A stretch of 64,000 nucleotides of DNA, from assembly GCA_963576565.1 (NCBI GenBank), contig OY755042.1:96590185-96654184 (forward strand), read 5' to 3'. Made by a program: the position numbers and the translations under genes. This document shows, piece by piece, positions 1 through 9,899 of this stretch. Numbering within the stretch: the stretch's first letter is position 1; every line of letters begins with the position of its first letter. The notes beneath the pieces were generated by a model. The model was given only the letters and a program-made list of their open reading frames with translations. It had not been told where the DNA came from and did not search any database. This stretch comes from Aspidapion aeneum. Its lineage: Eukaryota; Arthropoda; Insecta; Coleoptera; Brentidae.

Positions 1-516
1 TTAGGTTTTTTATACTTGACAAGTTCTACACCCTGATGGGTATCTGTATTAGAATTAGATTTTAATTAATTTTGATACTGTAACAGAACTAGTAATATAT
101 ACATTTACATTTACATATAGGGGAGAGACGTTAATTAAAATTTTGGGGTTTTTACATTTTTTCCATAGTTTTATCATGGTTCCTATCGGACTTCCAAAGC
201 TCAGCTCTCTAGCGTTTCTGGAAGTGGACAATGTTACTTTACATAACTTTAAATTATAGTGGAGGGAAGTAAACTCAAATTTTGGGGTTTTTTGATTTGT
301 CCAAAGGGTTTGGTCATAATTTCTATCAGTCTGCCAAATTTCAGCTTTTTAGCATGTCGAGAAGTACAGTAGAATTTTGATGATCTATACATGAGTAAGT
401 GGCAACTTCGACGTTTTTTGAAATTTCGTAACTACTTTATGGAAATCCATGAAACTTGGAGGGGTTGTTAGCTCTATAAAGATCTACGACTGTGCAAGTG
501 TGAGTTTCGTAGCTCA
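1..516 (+). repeat. Family A dispersed repeat, left part (interrupted by foldback element)
   Basis: This matches the repeat at 13725-15060, including diverged units of about 140 bp that contain the string agctcagctctctagcgttt, and then the block that begins gaagtacagtagaat. The repeat continues at 5036 after the inserted foldback element. No coding frame is convincing. The full-length copy at 13725-15060 serves as the reference for an empty target site. Confidence 0.8.
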
Positions 517-525
517 TTCCGAAGT
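517..525. repeat. Left 9-bp target-site duplication of the foldback element
   Basis: TTCCGAAGT lies here and again at 5027-5035. The uninterrupted family A copy near 14960 has a single TTCCGAAGT followed by AGAGTTTTAG, so the empty site is known within the same window. Confidence 0.85.
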
Positions 526-535
526 CGAAATGGGA

Positions 536-655
536 CAACTGGGCGCCGCCAACTCGGCGCCGCCAACTGGGCGCCGCCAACTGGGCGCCGGGCCAACTGG
601 GCGCCGGGCCAACTCGGCGCCGCCAACTGGGCGCCGGCCAACTCGGCGCCAGACT
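536..655. repeat. GC-rich minisatellite at the left tip of the foldback element
   Basis: Repeats of a 14-17 bp unit resembling ccaactgggcgccg or ccaactcggcgccg are found here. The inverse array lies at 4885-5020. The GC content contrasts sharply with the AT-rich surroundings. Confidence 0.85.
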
Positions 656-799
656 AAAAAAATTTTTTTTTGACAAAATGTGTAGATGAAAAATAAAATA
701 TATTATTTATATAAAAACATCTTTAAAAAATCCTACGCAATTTTTTACAAGCTTTTATTTAGCTTCAGATGTTCTGTCTAACTAACTAACTATCTATCA

Positions 800-2330
800 A
801 GTCTTGTGTAGCGTTTTTGACACACTTCCCATTATCCGATTTGGATGAAATTTGATACACACGTAGTGGTCCCATGACAATACAATATTAAGAAAAAATA
901 TCCAAACAACTCCTACCCCCACCCCTTCTATAGAAAAATGTGTTTTTGACACACTTCCCGTTATCCGATTTGGATAAAATTTGGTATACACATAGTAGTC
1001 CGATGATAATACAACAATAAGAAAAAAATATCCTCCCACCCCTACCCCCACCCCTTTTATAGAAAAATGTGTTTTTGACACACTTCCCGTTATCCGATTT
1101 GGATAAAATTTGGTATACACATAGTGGTCCGATGATAATACAACAATAAGAAAAAAATATCATCCCACCCCTGCCCCCACCCCCTTCCATAGAAAAATTT
1201 GTTTTTGACACACATCCCGTTATCCGATTTGGATGAAATTTGGTATACATATATAATATAAAAATATCCTCCCACCCCTACCCCCACCCCTACCCCCACC
1301 CCTTTTATAGAAAAATGTGTTTTTGACACACTTCCCGTTATCCGATTTGGATAAAATTTGGTATACACATAGTGGTCCGATGATAATACAACAATAAGAA
1401 AAAAATATCATCCCACCCCTGCCCCCACCCCCTTCCATAGAAAAATTTGTTTTTGACACGCATCCCGTTATCCGATTTGGATGAAATTTGGTATACATAT
1501 ATAATATAAAAATATCCTCCCACGTCTACCCCCACCCCCTTTCATAGAAAAATTAGTTTTTGACACACTTCCCATTATCCGATTTGGATGAAACTTGGTA
1601 TTCACATAGTGGTCTGATGACAATACAACATTAAGAAAAAAATATCCTCCCACCCCTACCCCACCCCTTCTATAGAAAAATGTGTTTTTGACACACTTCC
1701 CGTTATCCGATTTGGATAAAATTTGGTATACACATAGTGGTCCGATGATAATACAACAATAAGAAAAAATATCCTCCCACCCCTACCCCCACCCCCTTTC
1801 ATAGAAAAATTTGTTTTTGACACACTTCCCATTATCCGATTTGGATGAAATTTGGTATTCACGTAGTGGTCCGATGACAATACAACATTAAAAAAAATAT
1901 CCTCCCACCCCTACCCCCACCCCCTTCCATGGAAAATGCGTTTTTGACACCCTTCCCATTATCCGATTTTGATGAAATTTGGTATACATATAGTGGTCCA
2001 ATGACAATACAACATTGAAAAAAAAAATCCTACCACTCCTACCCCCACCCTCATCTATAAAAAAATGCGTTTTTGACACACTTACCATTATCCGATTTGG
2101 ATGAAATTTGGTATAGATATAGTGGTCCGATAACAATACAACAATAATGAAAAAATGTCCTCCCACCCCTACCCTCCACCCCCTTCCATAAAAAATGCGT
2201 TTTTGACACACTTCACTTCAAATAACTTTTATAAAATTTGGTATATGCATAAAGGTCCGATAGCAATACAGCCCAAACAAAAATTATATTTCTACCTCTA
2301 CCCCCACCCTCTCCTTCCACCAATAGAAAA
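800..2330. repeat. Left arm: about 11 tandem units of ~129 bp
   Basis: Each unit carries ttatccgatttgga(t/a), then tttggtatacacatagtgg, an AT-rich spacer, a C-rich tract of cctaccccca type, and atagaaaaatgtgtttttg. The ttatccgattt landmark recurs near 829, 959, 1089, 1219, 1337, 1467, 1574, 1700, 1829, 1960 and 2088. Units differ by point changes and by short duplications of the C-rich tract. Confidence 0.9.
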
Positions 2331-3170
2331 ATGAGTTTCCAAACAACTTACGATCAGCGATTTCATTATAATCTAGAATAAACTCTTCTTTATTTATTTA
2401 CCTCTGCATTTTTCTGCTAGATTGATTCTTACAAATAGTAATATTTAATTGATACGGATATCTTATCGTGCTAACATCCTCAAAATTTCCATCAGTCGGC
2501 CATCGCTTTTATTATTATGATAATATTAGAATGTTAGAAAATTATTTTTTAATTTTTAGTGCATTTTATGAAAGCTTGTGACATAAAAGAAATTTTTTTA
2601 CTAATTTATTTGAAATCTGTTTTTGTTAAGTAAAGTTAAATCCATTAAGTCGACTGTTGAATCTTGGTAGTTCTAGTGTTTGGTAACCTGGTAATACTAC
2701 AATTTACGTTTTTTATTACAACAATGGCGGATCGAAAAATCAAAATGCTTGAGGTCATTTACGAAAATTTTTTACTCAAACTTAAAAAAATCAAAATGGC
2801 GGATCCAAAATGGCGGATTTTCTTATTTACTAAACCGATTTGTCTCAAACTTGAAATATTACATTGCTTGAGGTCATTTAACAAAATTTTTTACTCAAAC
2901 TTAAAAAAATCAAAATGGCGGATCCAAAATGGCAGATTTTTTATTTGCTAACCGATTTGTCTCAAACTTGAAATATTACATTGCTTGAAGTCATTTAACA
3001 AAATTTTTTACTCAAACTTAAAAAAATCAAAATGGCGGATCAAAAATGGCAGATTTTTTATTTACTAACCGACTTGTCTCAAACTTGAAAGATTGCAGTG
3101 CTTAGGGATCGATTTATATTAAATTTAGAACTTTGTGGTGTTTAACGTCGCTGAACATGATTTAAAAAAA
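2331..3170. other. Non-inverted centre of the foldback element
   Basis: About 840 bp of AT-rich DNA. The segment around 2497-2600, starting near catcgcttttattattatga, is shared with 53255-53365. It is followed by three copies of a ~120 bp unit containing aaaatggcggatccaaaatgg (2795-3060). No transposase motif is recognisable. The open frame at 2664-2951 simply runs through these repeats. Confidence 0.65.
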
Positions 3171-4790
3171 AAATCATCTAAATCGGATAATGGAAAGTGT
3201 GTCAAAAACTCATCTTTCTATGAAACGGGGTGGGGGTAGTGGTGGGAGGATATTTTTTTCTTAATATTGTATTGTCATCGGATCACTATATGTATACCAA
3301 ACTTCATCCAAATCGGATAATGGGAAGTGTATCAAAAACGCATTTTTCTATAGATGAGGGTGGGGGTAGGAGTGGTAGGATTTTTTTTTCAATGTTGTAT
3401 TGTCATTGGATCACTATATGTATACCAAATTGCATCCAAATCGGATAATGGGAAGTGTGTCAAAAACGCATTTTTCTATAGATGAGGGTGGGGGTAGGAG
3501 TGGTAGGATTTTTTTTTCAATATTATATTGTCATCGGACCACTATATGTATACCAAATTTCATCCAAATCGGATAATGGGAAGGGTGTCAAAAACGCATT
3601 TTCTATGGAAGGGGTTGGGGGTAGGGGTGGGAGGATATTTTTTTTAATGTTGTATTGTCATCGGACCACTATGTGAATACCAAATTTCATCCAAATCGGA
3701 TAATGGGAAGTGTGTCAAAAACTCATTTTTCTATTAAAGGGGGTGGGGGTAGAGGTGGGAGGATATTTTTTTTCTTAATTTATATTTCTTAATATTGTAT
3801 TGTCAACGGATCGCTATATGTGTACCAAATTTCATCCAAATCGGATAACGGGATGTGTGTCAAAAACAAATTTTTCTATGGAAGGGGGTGGGGGTAAGGG
3901 TGGGAGGATATTTTTTTTTAATGTTGTATTGTTATTGGACCACTATGTGAATACCAAATTTCATCCAAATCGGATAATCGGAAGTGTGTCAAAAACTCAT
4001 TTTTCTATTAAAGGGGGGGGGGGTAGAGGTGGGAGGATATTTTTTTTCTTAATATTGTATTGTCATCGGATCACTATATGTGTACCAAATTTCATCCAAA
4101 TCGGATAACGGGATGTGTGTCAAAAACAAATTTTTCTATGGAAGGGGGTGGGGGGTAGGGGTGGGAGGATATTTTTTTCTTATTGTTGTATTATCATCGG
4201 ACCACTATGTGTATACCAAATTTTATCCAAATCGGATAACTGGAAGTGTGTCAAAAACACATTTTTCTATAGAAGGGGTGGGGGTAAGGGTGGAAGGATA
4301 TTTTTTTTTAATGTTGTATTGTTATTGGACCACTATGTGAATACCAAATTTCATCCAAATCGGATAATCGGAAGTGTGTCAAAAACTCATTTTTCTATTA
4401 AAGGGGGGGGTAGAGGTGGGAGGATATTTTTTTTCTTAATATTGTATTGTCATCGGATCACTATATGTGTACCAAATTTCATCCAAATCGGATAACGGGA
4501 TGTGTGTCAAAAACAAATTTTTCTATGGAAGGGGGTGGGGGTAGGTGTGGGAGGATATTTTTTTCTTATTGTTGTATTATCATCGGACCACTATGTGTAT
4601 ACCAAATTTTATCCAAATCGGATAACGGGAAGTGTGTCAAAAACACATTTTTCTATAGAAGGGGTGGGGGTAGGGGTGGTAGGATATTTTTCTTAATGTT
4701 GTATTGTCATGGGACCACTAGGTGTGTACCAAATTTCATCCCAATCGGATAATGGGAAGTGTGTTAAAAACGCTTCACAAGATTTGATAG
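3171..4790. repeat. Right arm: about 13 inverted tandem units of ~129 bp
   Basis: This is the reverse complement of the left-arm unit, with landmark aaatcggataa near 3180, 3309, 3438, 3567, 3697, 3838, 3968, 4097, 4226, 4356, 4484, 4614 and 4743. Some neighbouring pairs (3800-4100 versus 4050-4450) look like recent multi-unit duplications. Confidence 0.9.
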
Positions 4791-4884
4791 ATAGTTAGTT
4801 AGTAAAGGATTTTTTAAAGATGTTTTTATATAAATAAAATATTTTATTTTTCATCTACACAATTTATCAAAAAAAAATTTTTAG

Positions 4885-5020
4885 TCCGGCGCCGAGTTGG
4901 CCGGCGCCCAGTTGGCGGCGCCGAGTTGGCCCGGCGCCCAGTTGGCCCGGCGCCCAGTTGGCGGCGCCGAGTTGGCGGCGCCCAGTTGGCGGCGCCGAGT
5001 TGGCGCCGCCCAGTTGTCCT
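4885..5020. repeat. GC-rich minisatellite at the right tip of the foldback element
   Basis: Inverted counterpart of the left tip array, with units such as ggcgcccagttggc and ggcgccgagttggc. It ends with cagttgtcc, the complement of the left terminal block. Confidence 0.85.
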
Positions 5021-5026
5021 AGACCG

Positions 5027-5190
5027 TTCCGAAGTAGAGTTTTAGATAGGTCAAATATGGGCTGAAATGTTTCAAGAAAAAATGGTACAGCAGTTGGCGC
5101 GAACTTGCTGGGGCACTGCCGTTCCTCCAGATTTATTTTATCCTTAAAAATTATCGCCTCGAAAACTGCGAAAATAGATGCCTACAGTAT
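5027..5190 (+). repeat. Right target duplication and family A continuation
   Basis: TTCCGAAGT at 5027-5035 is followed by the family A 3' segment (gtcaaatatgggctgaaatg, then a cactgccgt motif), matching 14955-15060 and the reverse-strand fragment at 48120-48350. Confidence 0.75.
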
Positions 5191-5542
5191 GTCAACTGAT
5201 GGACTAAAATTTCATAAAAAGTTTTAAAAAGTCTATTACTTAATTACTTACTAAATTTTAAAAAAATATTATACAGGGAGGTAAAAAACAATGAAACGTA
5301 AAATACTGTAGAGAGTGAACTGCCTTTATTTTTCGTTTTGGAGCAAATAACAAGAAACCATTTTAAATCCCATCCAAAGACTGATTCTAAAATTTAATAA
5401 TTAATGTCAAGAAAATAAAAGACTGTGACATTTTTGTCATAGATAAAGGATACGTGAAAAGACGCCAAAAGGTATAAATTAGAAACGAAACCATATTATG
5501 TCTGGTGATACAAAACTTTTAATTTAATTATTTTATTTTTAG
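5191..5542. other. Unassigned AT-rich stretch, probably intron
   Basis: No open frame or repeat was recognised. It ends in a T-rich tract and AG at 5541-5542, which looks like a splice acceptor for the exon that follows. Confidence 0.4.
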
Positions 5543-5709
5543 ATACAGCAAAGGCTCTCCTCGGCATTGACTCACTAAAAAGCGCAGTAAGTCTGTTGGT
5601 CTCCTCATTACAAACTCAAAAAATCAATCAAGACATAATACTTCAAGTTTTTGAGTTGCTAGCCATGAAACTTATTGAAGCAAGCGCCACACCTCCTGTA
5701 TCGGCGTAG
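5543..5709 (+). CDS. Probable last coding exon of an unidentified gene
   Basis: A T-rich tract ending in AG (5541-5542) precedes an open segment that enters in phase 2 (two bases complete the upstream codon). It then runs 54 codons from ACA at 5545 to TAG at 5707-5709. The peptide includes ALLGIDSLKSAVSLLVSSL, then QVFELLAMKLIEASA, and ends PPVSA. It looks like amphipathic helices with a short tail. The base composition is richer than the flanks, and AATAAA occurs at 5838-5843, about 130 bases after the stop. I do not recognise the family. Upstream exons are outside the window or hidden beyond the repeats of the first 5 kb. It is transcribed towards the ligase 4 locus, which is convergent. 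It is missed by ORF finders because it is short and has no early ATG. It could be a chance frame, but acceptor, phase, composition and poly(A) signal agree. Confidence 0.5.
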
Positions 5710-5837
5710 GTTTCAAGTGGTCATTCAAGAAAATAAGCAATTTTTTTCGCATTTTTAATTGACAACAAGTAAGACAGTGTACAAAAAAGATTCTAGGGTA
5801 AGAAGAAACGTTTAGTGTTGGGTTAATACAGCCTCAA

Positions 5838-5843
5838 AATAAA
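5838..5843 (+). terminator. Candidate poly(A) signal AATAAA
   Basis: AATAAA about 130 bases downstream of the stop of the putative last exon. In AT-rich DNA this hexamer also arises by chance. Confidence 0.3.
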
Positions 5844-6180
5844 ATTTGGAAAATCTCGGTTTATACAGCAGTAATTTTGTCAATTTTCTTTGTGATTTGT
5901 TATCATATTTGTTGGGTTTTTATATTTTTTTTGAATTTTTCTCTTCTGTGTAAAAAATCTCAACATTTAAAAGAAATACTTTAAACAATAGCAGCCGTAG
6001 AACTCTATATATTACACAAGAATGACATGCGCACATCCGTATTCGAATTAAATAAAAAATCAGCGAAAAGGTGTCAATTTTCTGTACAAACGCAAATAGG
6101 GATTTCCGTAAAGTAAACTTTTTAATTTAGTTTGAAGCTGCATAAACTTAGCATAAAACAAACTGAGGTAATCTTATGAG

Positions 6181-6416
6181 TAGGGTTGGGCATTTGACCG
6201 GTCAAACTGATTGATTTTCGGTCAATTGAGTCTATTAACTTTAAAACATAAAAAAAATCATAAAACATATCTTAATTCAAAACAAAGTCAAATTCCTATT
6301 CATTTACCAAGAAGATAGTGGTAAATTCTCCTCAGCGTCCGATTTTGCAAACCTGACATATTTTGACCCAATCTGACTGTGAAACTAGTGGTCAATTGAC
6401 CATCCTCAACCCTATT
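6181..6416. mobile_element. Small TIR element, hAT-like MITE
   Basis: About 236 bp bounded by imperfect inverted ends: left begins tagggttgggcatttgacc, and the right end complements to tagggttgaggatggtc. Flanks cttatgag and tttataat could be a decayed 8-bp duplication (5 of 8 match). There is no coding capacity. Confidence 0.6.
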
Positions 6417-6715
6417 TATAATAAGGACTTAACTTATGGTAAAACATCATGCACCTTAAAACTGTCAATAAAAAAAATTGCATGGTGAGATGTTTTGGCA
6501 GTGCCATAGTTTTAATAGTACTATCCAAAGATATAAAAGGCATTTTAACTTAATTTTAACAACTTTTATTTTTTATTTGACATTTTATCTGTGATTTTTT
6601 AAATTTACTATTAAGCTTAAAAAGTATTTACCTTTTACAATAAAATAAGGATGTTGTATTACAATATATATCACAATTTGATTAGTTTAAAAATATATAT
6701 AATGTTTAAGAGTTA
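6417..6715. other. Unassigned AT-rich spacer
   Basis: I see no gene or recognised repeat. It separates the MITE from the ligase 4 pseudogene. Confidence 0.4.
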
Positions 6716-8160
6716 TTTATTTATTTCTGTGTCACAAATTTATAAACAGAACTACTGCATTTTACTTCCACATCTTTTATACTTTTTAAATATTGTTTAA
6801 CAACCGTCTCCCTATGTCTAGGCCCTGTTTAGAGATAACCAAGTTTCAGGTATTATAAAATAGCTAACTTCACCTTTGAAATGTTGGAGCCCTAATTCGT
6901 CTAAAGATGCTTCATATATTACCTCAGAATTAGGATTATTTAAAACTTTGTATTTGTCAAAATACGCTATATAACTTTTAAACGTCTTAGAATCGTCAAT
7001 TTATATAAAATTTTTAAAATTTGGTATTTTGTTTAGGCGTTCCATCATAGAAAAACAATGTTTTAAAGATTCTACAGTGGCCGGTTTGCTAAAACTATCT
7101 CCAAACTTATCTAAATCCGCTAAAGTATTTTTGACCCTTGTCCCAACCCCAAACACTTCCATCATAGCTTACTAAATCACCTTCCTGAAGAACCCTATTA
7201 AGCCAAGACACATTAACAATATCGAACGAATTTCTTTTAGAAGCTAGATCTTGAAGTTTTTGATTGTTCGTACCAAAAATTACAACATCTACTGAGTTAT
7301 CAAGGCGGTAAGATATTGTACCACCAGCTCTTTGGATTAGAGATATGATATCCTCTTTATTTTGAGTTTCAGAACCATTTAGAACATGCATCTTAAAAGG
7401 TTCTAAAAGATCAGACACTTCTCTATTATCTAAGATACTTGTAACCTCGACTTTTTGTTTTTTAATATTGCTTGTTTTTATTTGCATTATTTCTTCTAAC
7501 TCTATGCTTCGTTTGTTTAGTTTTGTAACTGGTTTGTTTTTATCACACAGACTTAATATTTCTGAATGTTTAAACATTCAGAAACATTTTTATCAGTTCT
7601 TATTTTTAAAATTCTATGAAATCTTAAACTTTATAGTGTTTTGAATGAGTGATCAGTAGATTGAATTAATTTTGTAGCTTTTACAACAAATATTATAGAT
7701 TTTTCAGGTTCTTTATAAAAATTTGGTAACTATTTTCCAAATAATTCATAATTTCATTGTGATTTCCATCAAATTTTTCACCATTATTTTTAAGTTTTTC
7801 ATTCAAAAAATTATAATTGATCATCAGGGGTACCGAATTCCGTGTTATCTGACCTTATACCGACAATAAACGAATTTAGTTTGCTACTAGACGAAGAGGC
7901 ATACACTCAACCTATTAAAATTAAGTCGAAATTATTAATTGAGTGTTGGAAATACTTCAGTTTCATTTTAGAGAATTTGGATCTTTAATTATCATACCTT
8001 CATTTTTCCTTTCTATATTCATATTTAATTCGCGTCTACAATTTCTTGATCGTTATATATTTTTTGATGTCACTTAAAACTAAAGTAAAATGTTTCAAAA
8101 TCCTAAAAACTTTTATTAAAATTCCAACTTATCTTTCAAAGGGCTATATGTGAATATCTT
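6716..8160 (-). pseudogene. Decayed tandem copy of DNA ligase 4 exon 2
   Basis: The minus strand matches exon 2 of the adjacent ligase 4 gene from its 3' end through the region equivalent to parent position ~9710, so the unit is a tandem partial duplication placed directly downstream of the real gene. It is disabled. There is a 5-bp deletion at 7161 relative to parent 8625-8640, which shifts the frame in BRCT1. A loss of about 60 bp near 7810 removes part of the OB-fold, and stop codons break the remainder. The longest surviving frame (7107-7577) covers the linker and BRCT1. The segment 7162-7420 is identical to 8633-8891 over 259 bp, while both flanks are about 93-95% identical, suggesting later gene conversion. 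It has no exon 1 counterpart. Confidence 0.9.
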
Positions 8161-8175
8161 ATCAGAGTAATTTCT

Positions 8176-9899
8176 TTATTTTTTTGTCAAAAATTGATAA
8201 ACAAAACTGCTGCTTTTTACTTCCACATCGTTACGGTTTATACTTTTTAAATAATCTTTAACAACCATCTCCCTGTCTAGACCCTCTTTACAGATAACCA
8301 AGTTAGTTTCAGGTGTTATAAAGTAGTTAAGTTCACCTTCGAAATATTGGAACTCCAATTCGTCTAAAAATGCGTCATATATTAGCTCAGAATTAGGATT
8401 ATTTAAAACTTTGTATCTATCAAAATACGCTATATAACTTTTGAACGTCCTGGAGTCGTCGATTTCTATAAAATTTTGAAAATTAGGTATTTCGTTTAAG
8501 CGATCCATCATAGAAAAACAATGTTTTAAAGATTCTACAGTGGCTGGTTTGGTAAAACTATCTCCAAACTTATCTAAATCATCTGCTAAAGGATTTTTGA
8601 TCCTTGTCCCAACCCCAAATACTTCCAAAGTCTCATAGCTTACTAAATCACCTTCCTGAAGAACCCTATTAAGCCAAGACACATTAACAATATCGAACGA
8701 ATTTCTTTTAGAAGCTAGATCTTGAAGTTTTTGATTGTTCGTACCAAAAATTACAACATCTACTGAGTTATCAAGGCGGTAAGATATTGTACCACCAGCT
8801 CTTTGGATTAGAGATATGATATCCTCTTTATTTTGAGTTTCAGAACCATTTAGAACATGCATCTTAAAAGGTTCTAAAAGATCAGACACTTTTCTATTAT
8901 CTAAGAAACTTGTAACCTCGACTTTTTGTTTTTTAATATTTCTTGTTTTTATTTGCATTATTTCGTCTAACTCTAGGCTTCGTTTGTTTAGTTTTATAAC
9001 TGGTTTGTTTTTATCACACAGACTTAATAGTTCGTTAATGTTTAAACATTCAGAAACATTTTTATCAGTTCTAATTTTTAAAATTCTAGGAAATCTTAAA
9101 CTGTATGGTGTTTTGTATGAGTGATCAGTAGATCGAATTAATTCCGTAGCTCTTACAACAAATATCACAGATTTTTCGGGTTCTATATAAAAATTTGGTA
9201 ATTCTTTTCCAAATGAAAGACTTTCATTGTGATTTCCATCAAATTTTTTACCATCAATTTTAAATTTTTCGTTCAAAAAATCTAATTCTTCATCATTTAA
9301 ACCACTACTGACTTTAGCAAAAGAGAGATACAGAGGGGTGCCAAATTCTGTGTTACCTGACCTTATACCGAGAATAAACGAATTTAATTTGTCACTAGAT
9401 GAAGAAGTGTAAACTCCACCCATCAAAATTAAGTCGAGATCATTCATTGTGTCTTGAAAATACTCCAGTTTCATTTTGAACCAGCCACTGTTTCTATCAG
9501 AATATTTATAAACAGATTCTGGATCTTTAACTATTATACCTTCATCTTCCCTTTCTACAGCCATATTTAATTCATCTATAATTTCTTGATAGTTATGTAC
9601 CTCTTTTATGTCACTCAAAACTAATGTACCAGGTTTGAACGTCTTAAAAACTTTTCTTAAAATTCCAACTCTATCTTTTAAAGGCCTATTGGTTAATATT
9701 TTATCGTTCAAAAGAATAATATCGTAAATGCAGAAGCACGGTTGGTAGTAGTGTTTCCCTTTAAGTTTCTTAACATCATAAGTCATACCTTTGGAGCCAT
9801 ATTTTTTTGTGTATTTGTTCCATAACATCATTTCGCCATCCAGGATTACTTTTGTAACAAATGGCTGAAATAGGTTCTTCAGATTGGGGGTGAAAATTC
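8176..9899 (-). CDS. lig4: lig4 exon 2 (rest of catalytic core, OB-fold, BRCT regions)
   Basis: The frame starts two bases after the acceptor AG and is open for 574 complete codons to TAA at 8176-8178. The first codons read into FTPNLKN and then LDGEMM, which is the expected continuation of the adenylation domain. The inter-BRCT segment DKFGDSFTKPATVESLKH resembles the XRCC4-interacting region of animal ligase 4. AATAAA on the minus strand overlaps the stop codon (8175-8180), and another lies near 8113. Both are poly(A) candidates, and the 3' UTR would run into the pseudogene. Confidence 0.93.

Larger units (their letters stand above)
526..5026. mobile_element. 4.5 kb foldback transposon with tandem-repeat inverted arms
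   Basis: The element is a giant inverted repeat. Both ends share the block ggacaactgggcg, and a GC-rich minisatellite follows on each side. Next comes an AT-rich block (reading atgaaaaataaaata on the left), then long arms made of about 129-bp tandem units, 11 on the left and 13 on the right, in opposite orientation. The centre (about 2330-3170) is not inverted. A 9-bp duplication of family A sequence flanks it. Tandem-repeat inverted arms plus a 9-bp duplication are the hallmark of FB-like foldback elements; MULE-type elements make similar duplications. No transposase frame is present, so this copy is non-autonomous. The many short open frames in the arms are periodic artefacts. Confidence 0.85.

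Noticed and set aside
437..676. Frames over the GC-rich tip with repeated Pro/Arg/Trp
   Set aside because: Generated by the 14-17 bp minisatellite. The mirror frame appears on the other strand.
797..4752. About 17 frames of 60-126 codons in the foldback arms
   Set aside because: All are periodic translations of the 129-bp unit in several frames and both strands, differing as the repeat differs. There is no selection signature.
7107..7577. 156-codon frame as a separate BRCT protein
   Set aside because: It is a piece of the lig4 pseudogene. The frame is closed by a 5-bp deletion relative to the parent and has no promoter or start of its own.
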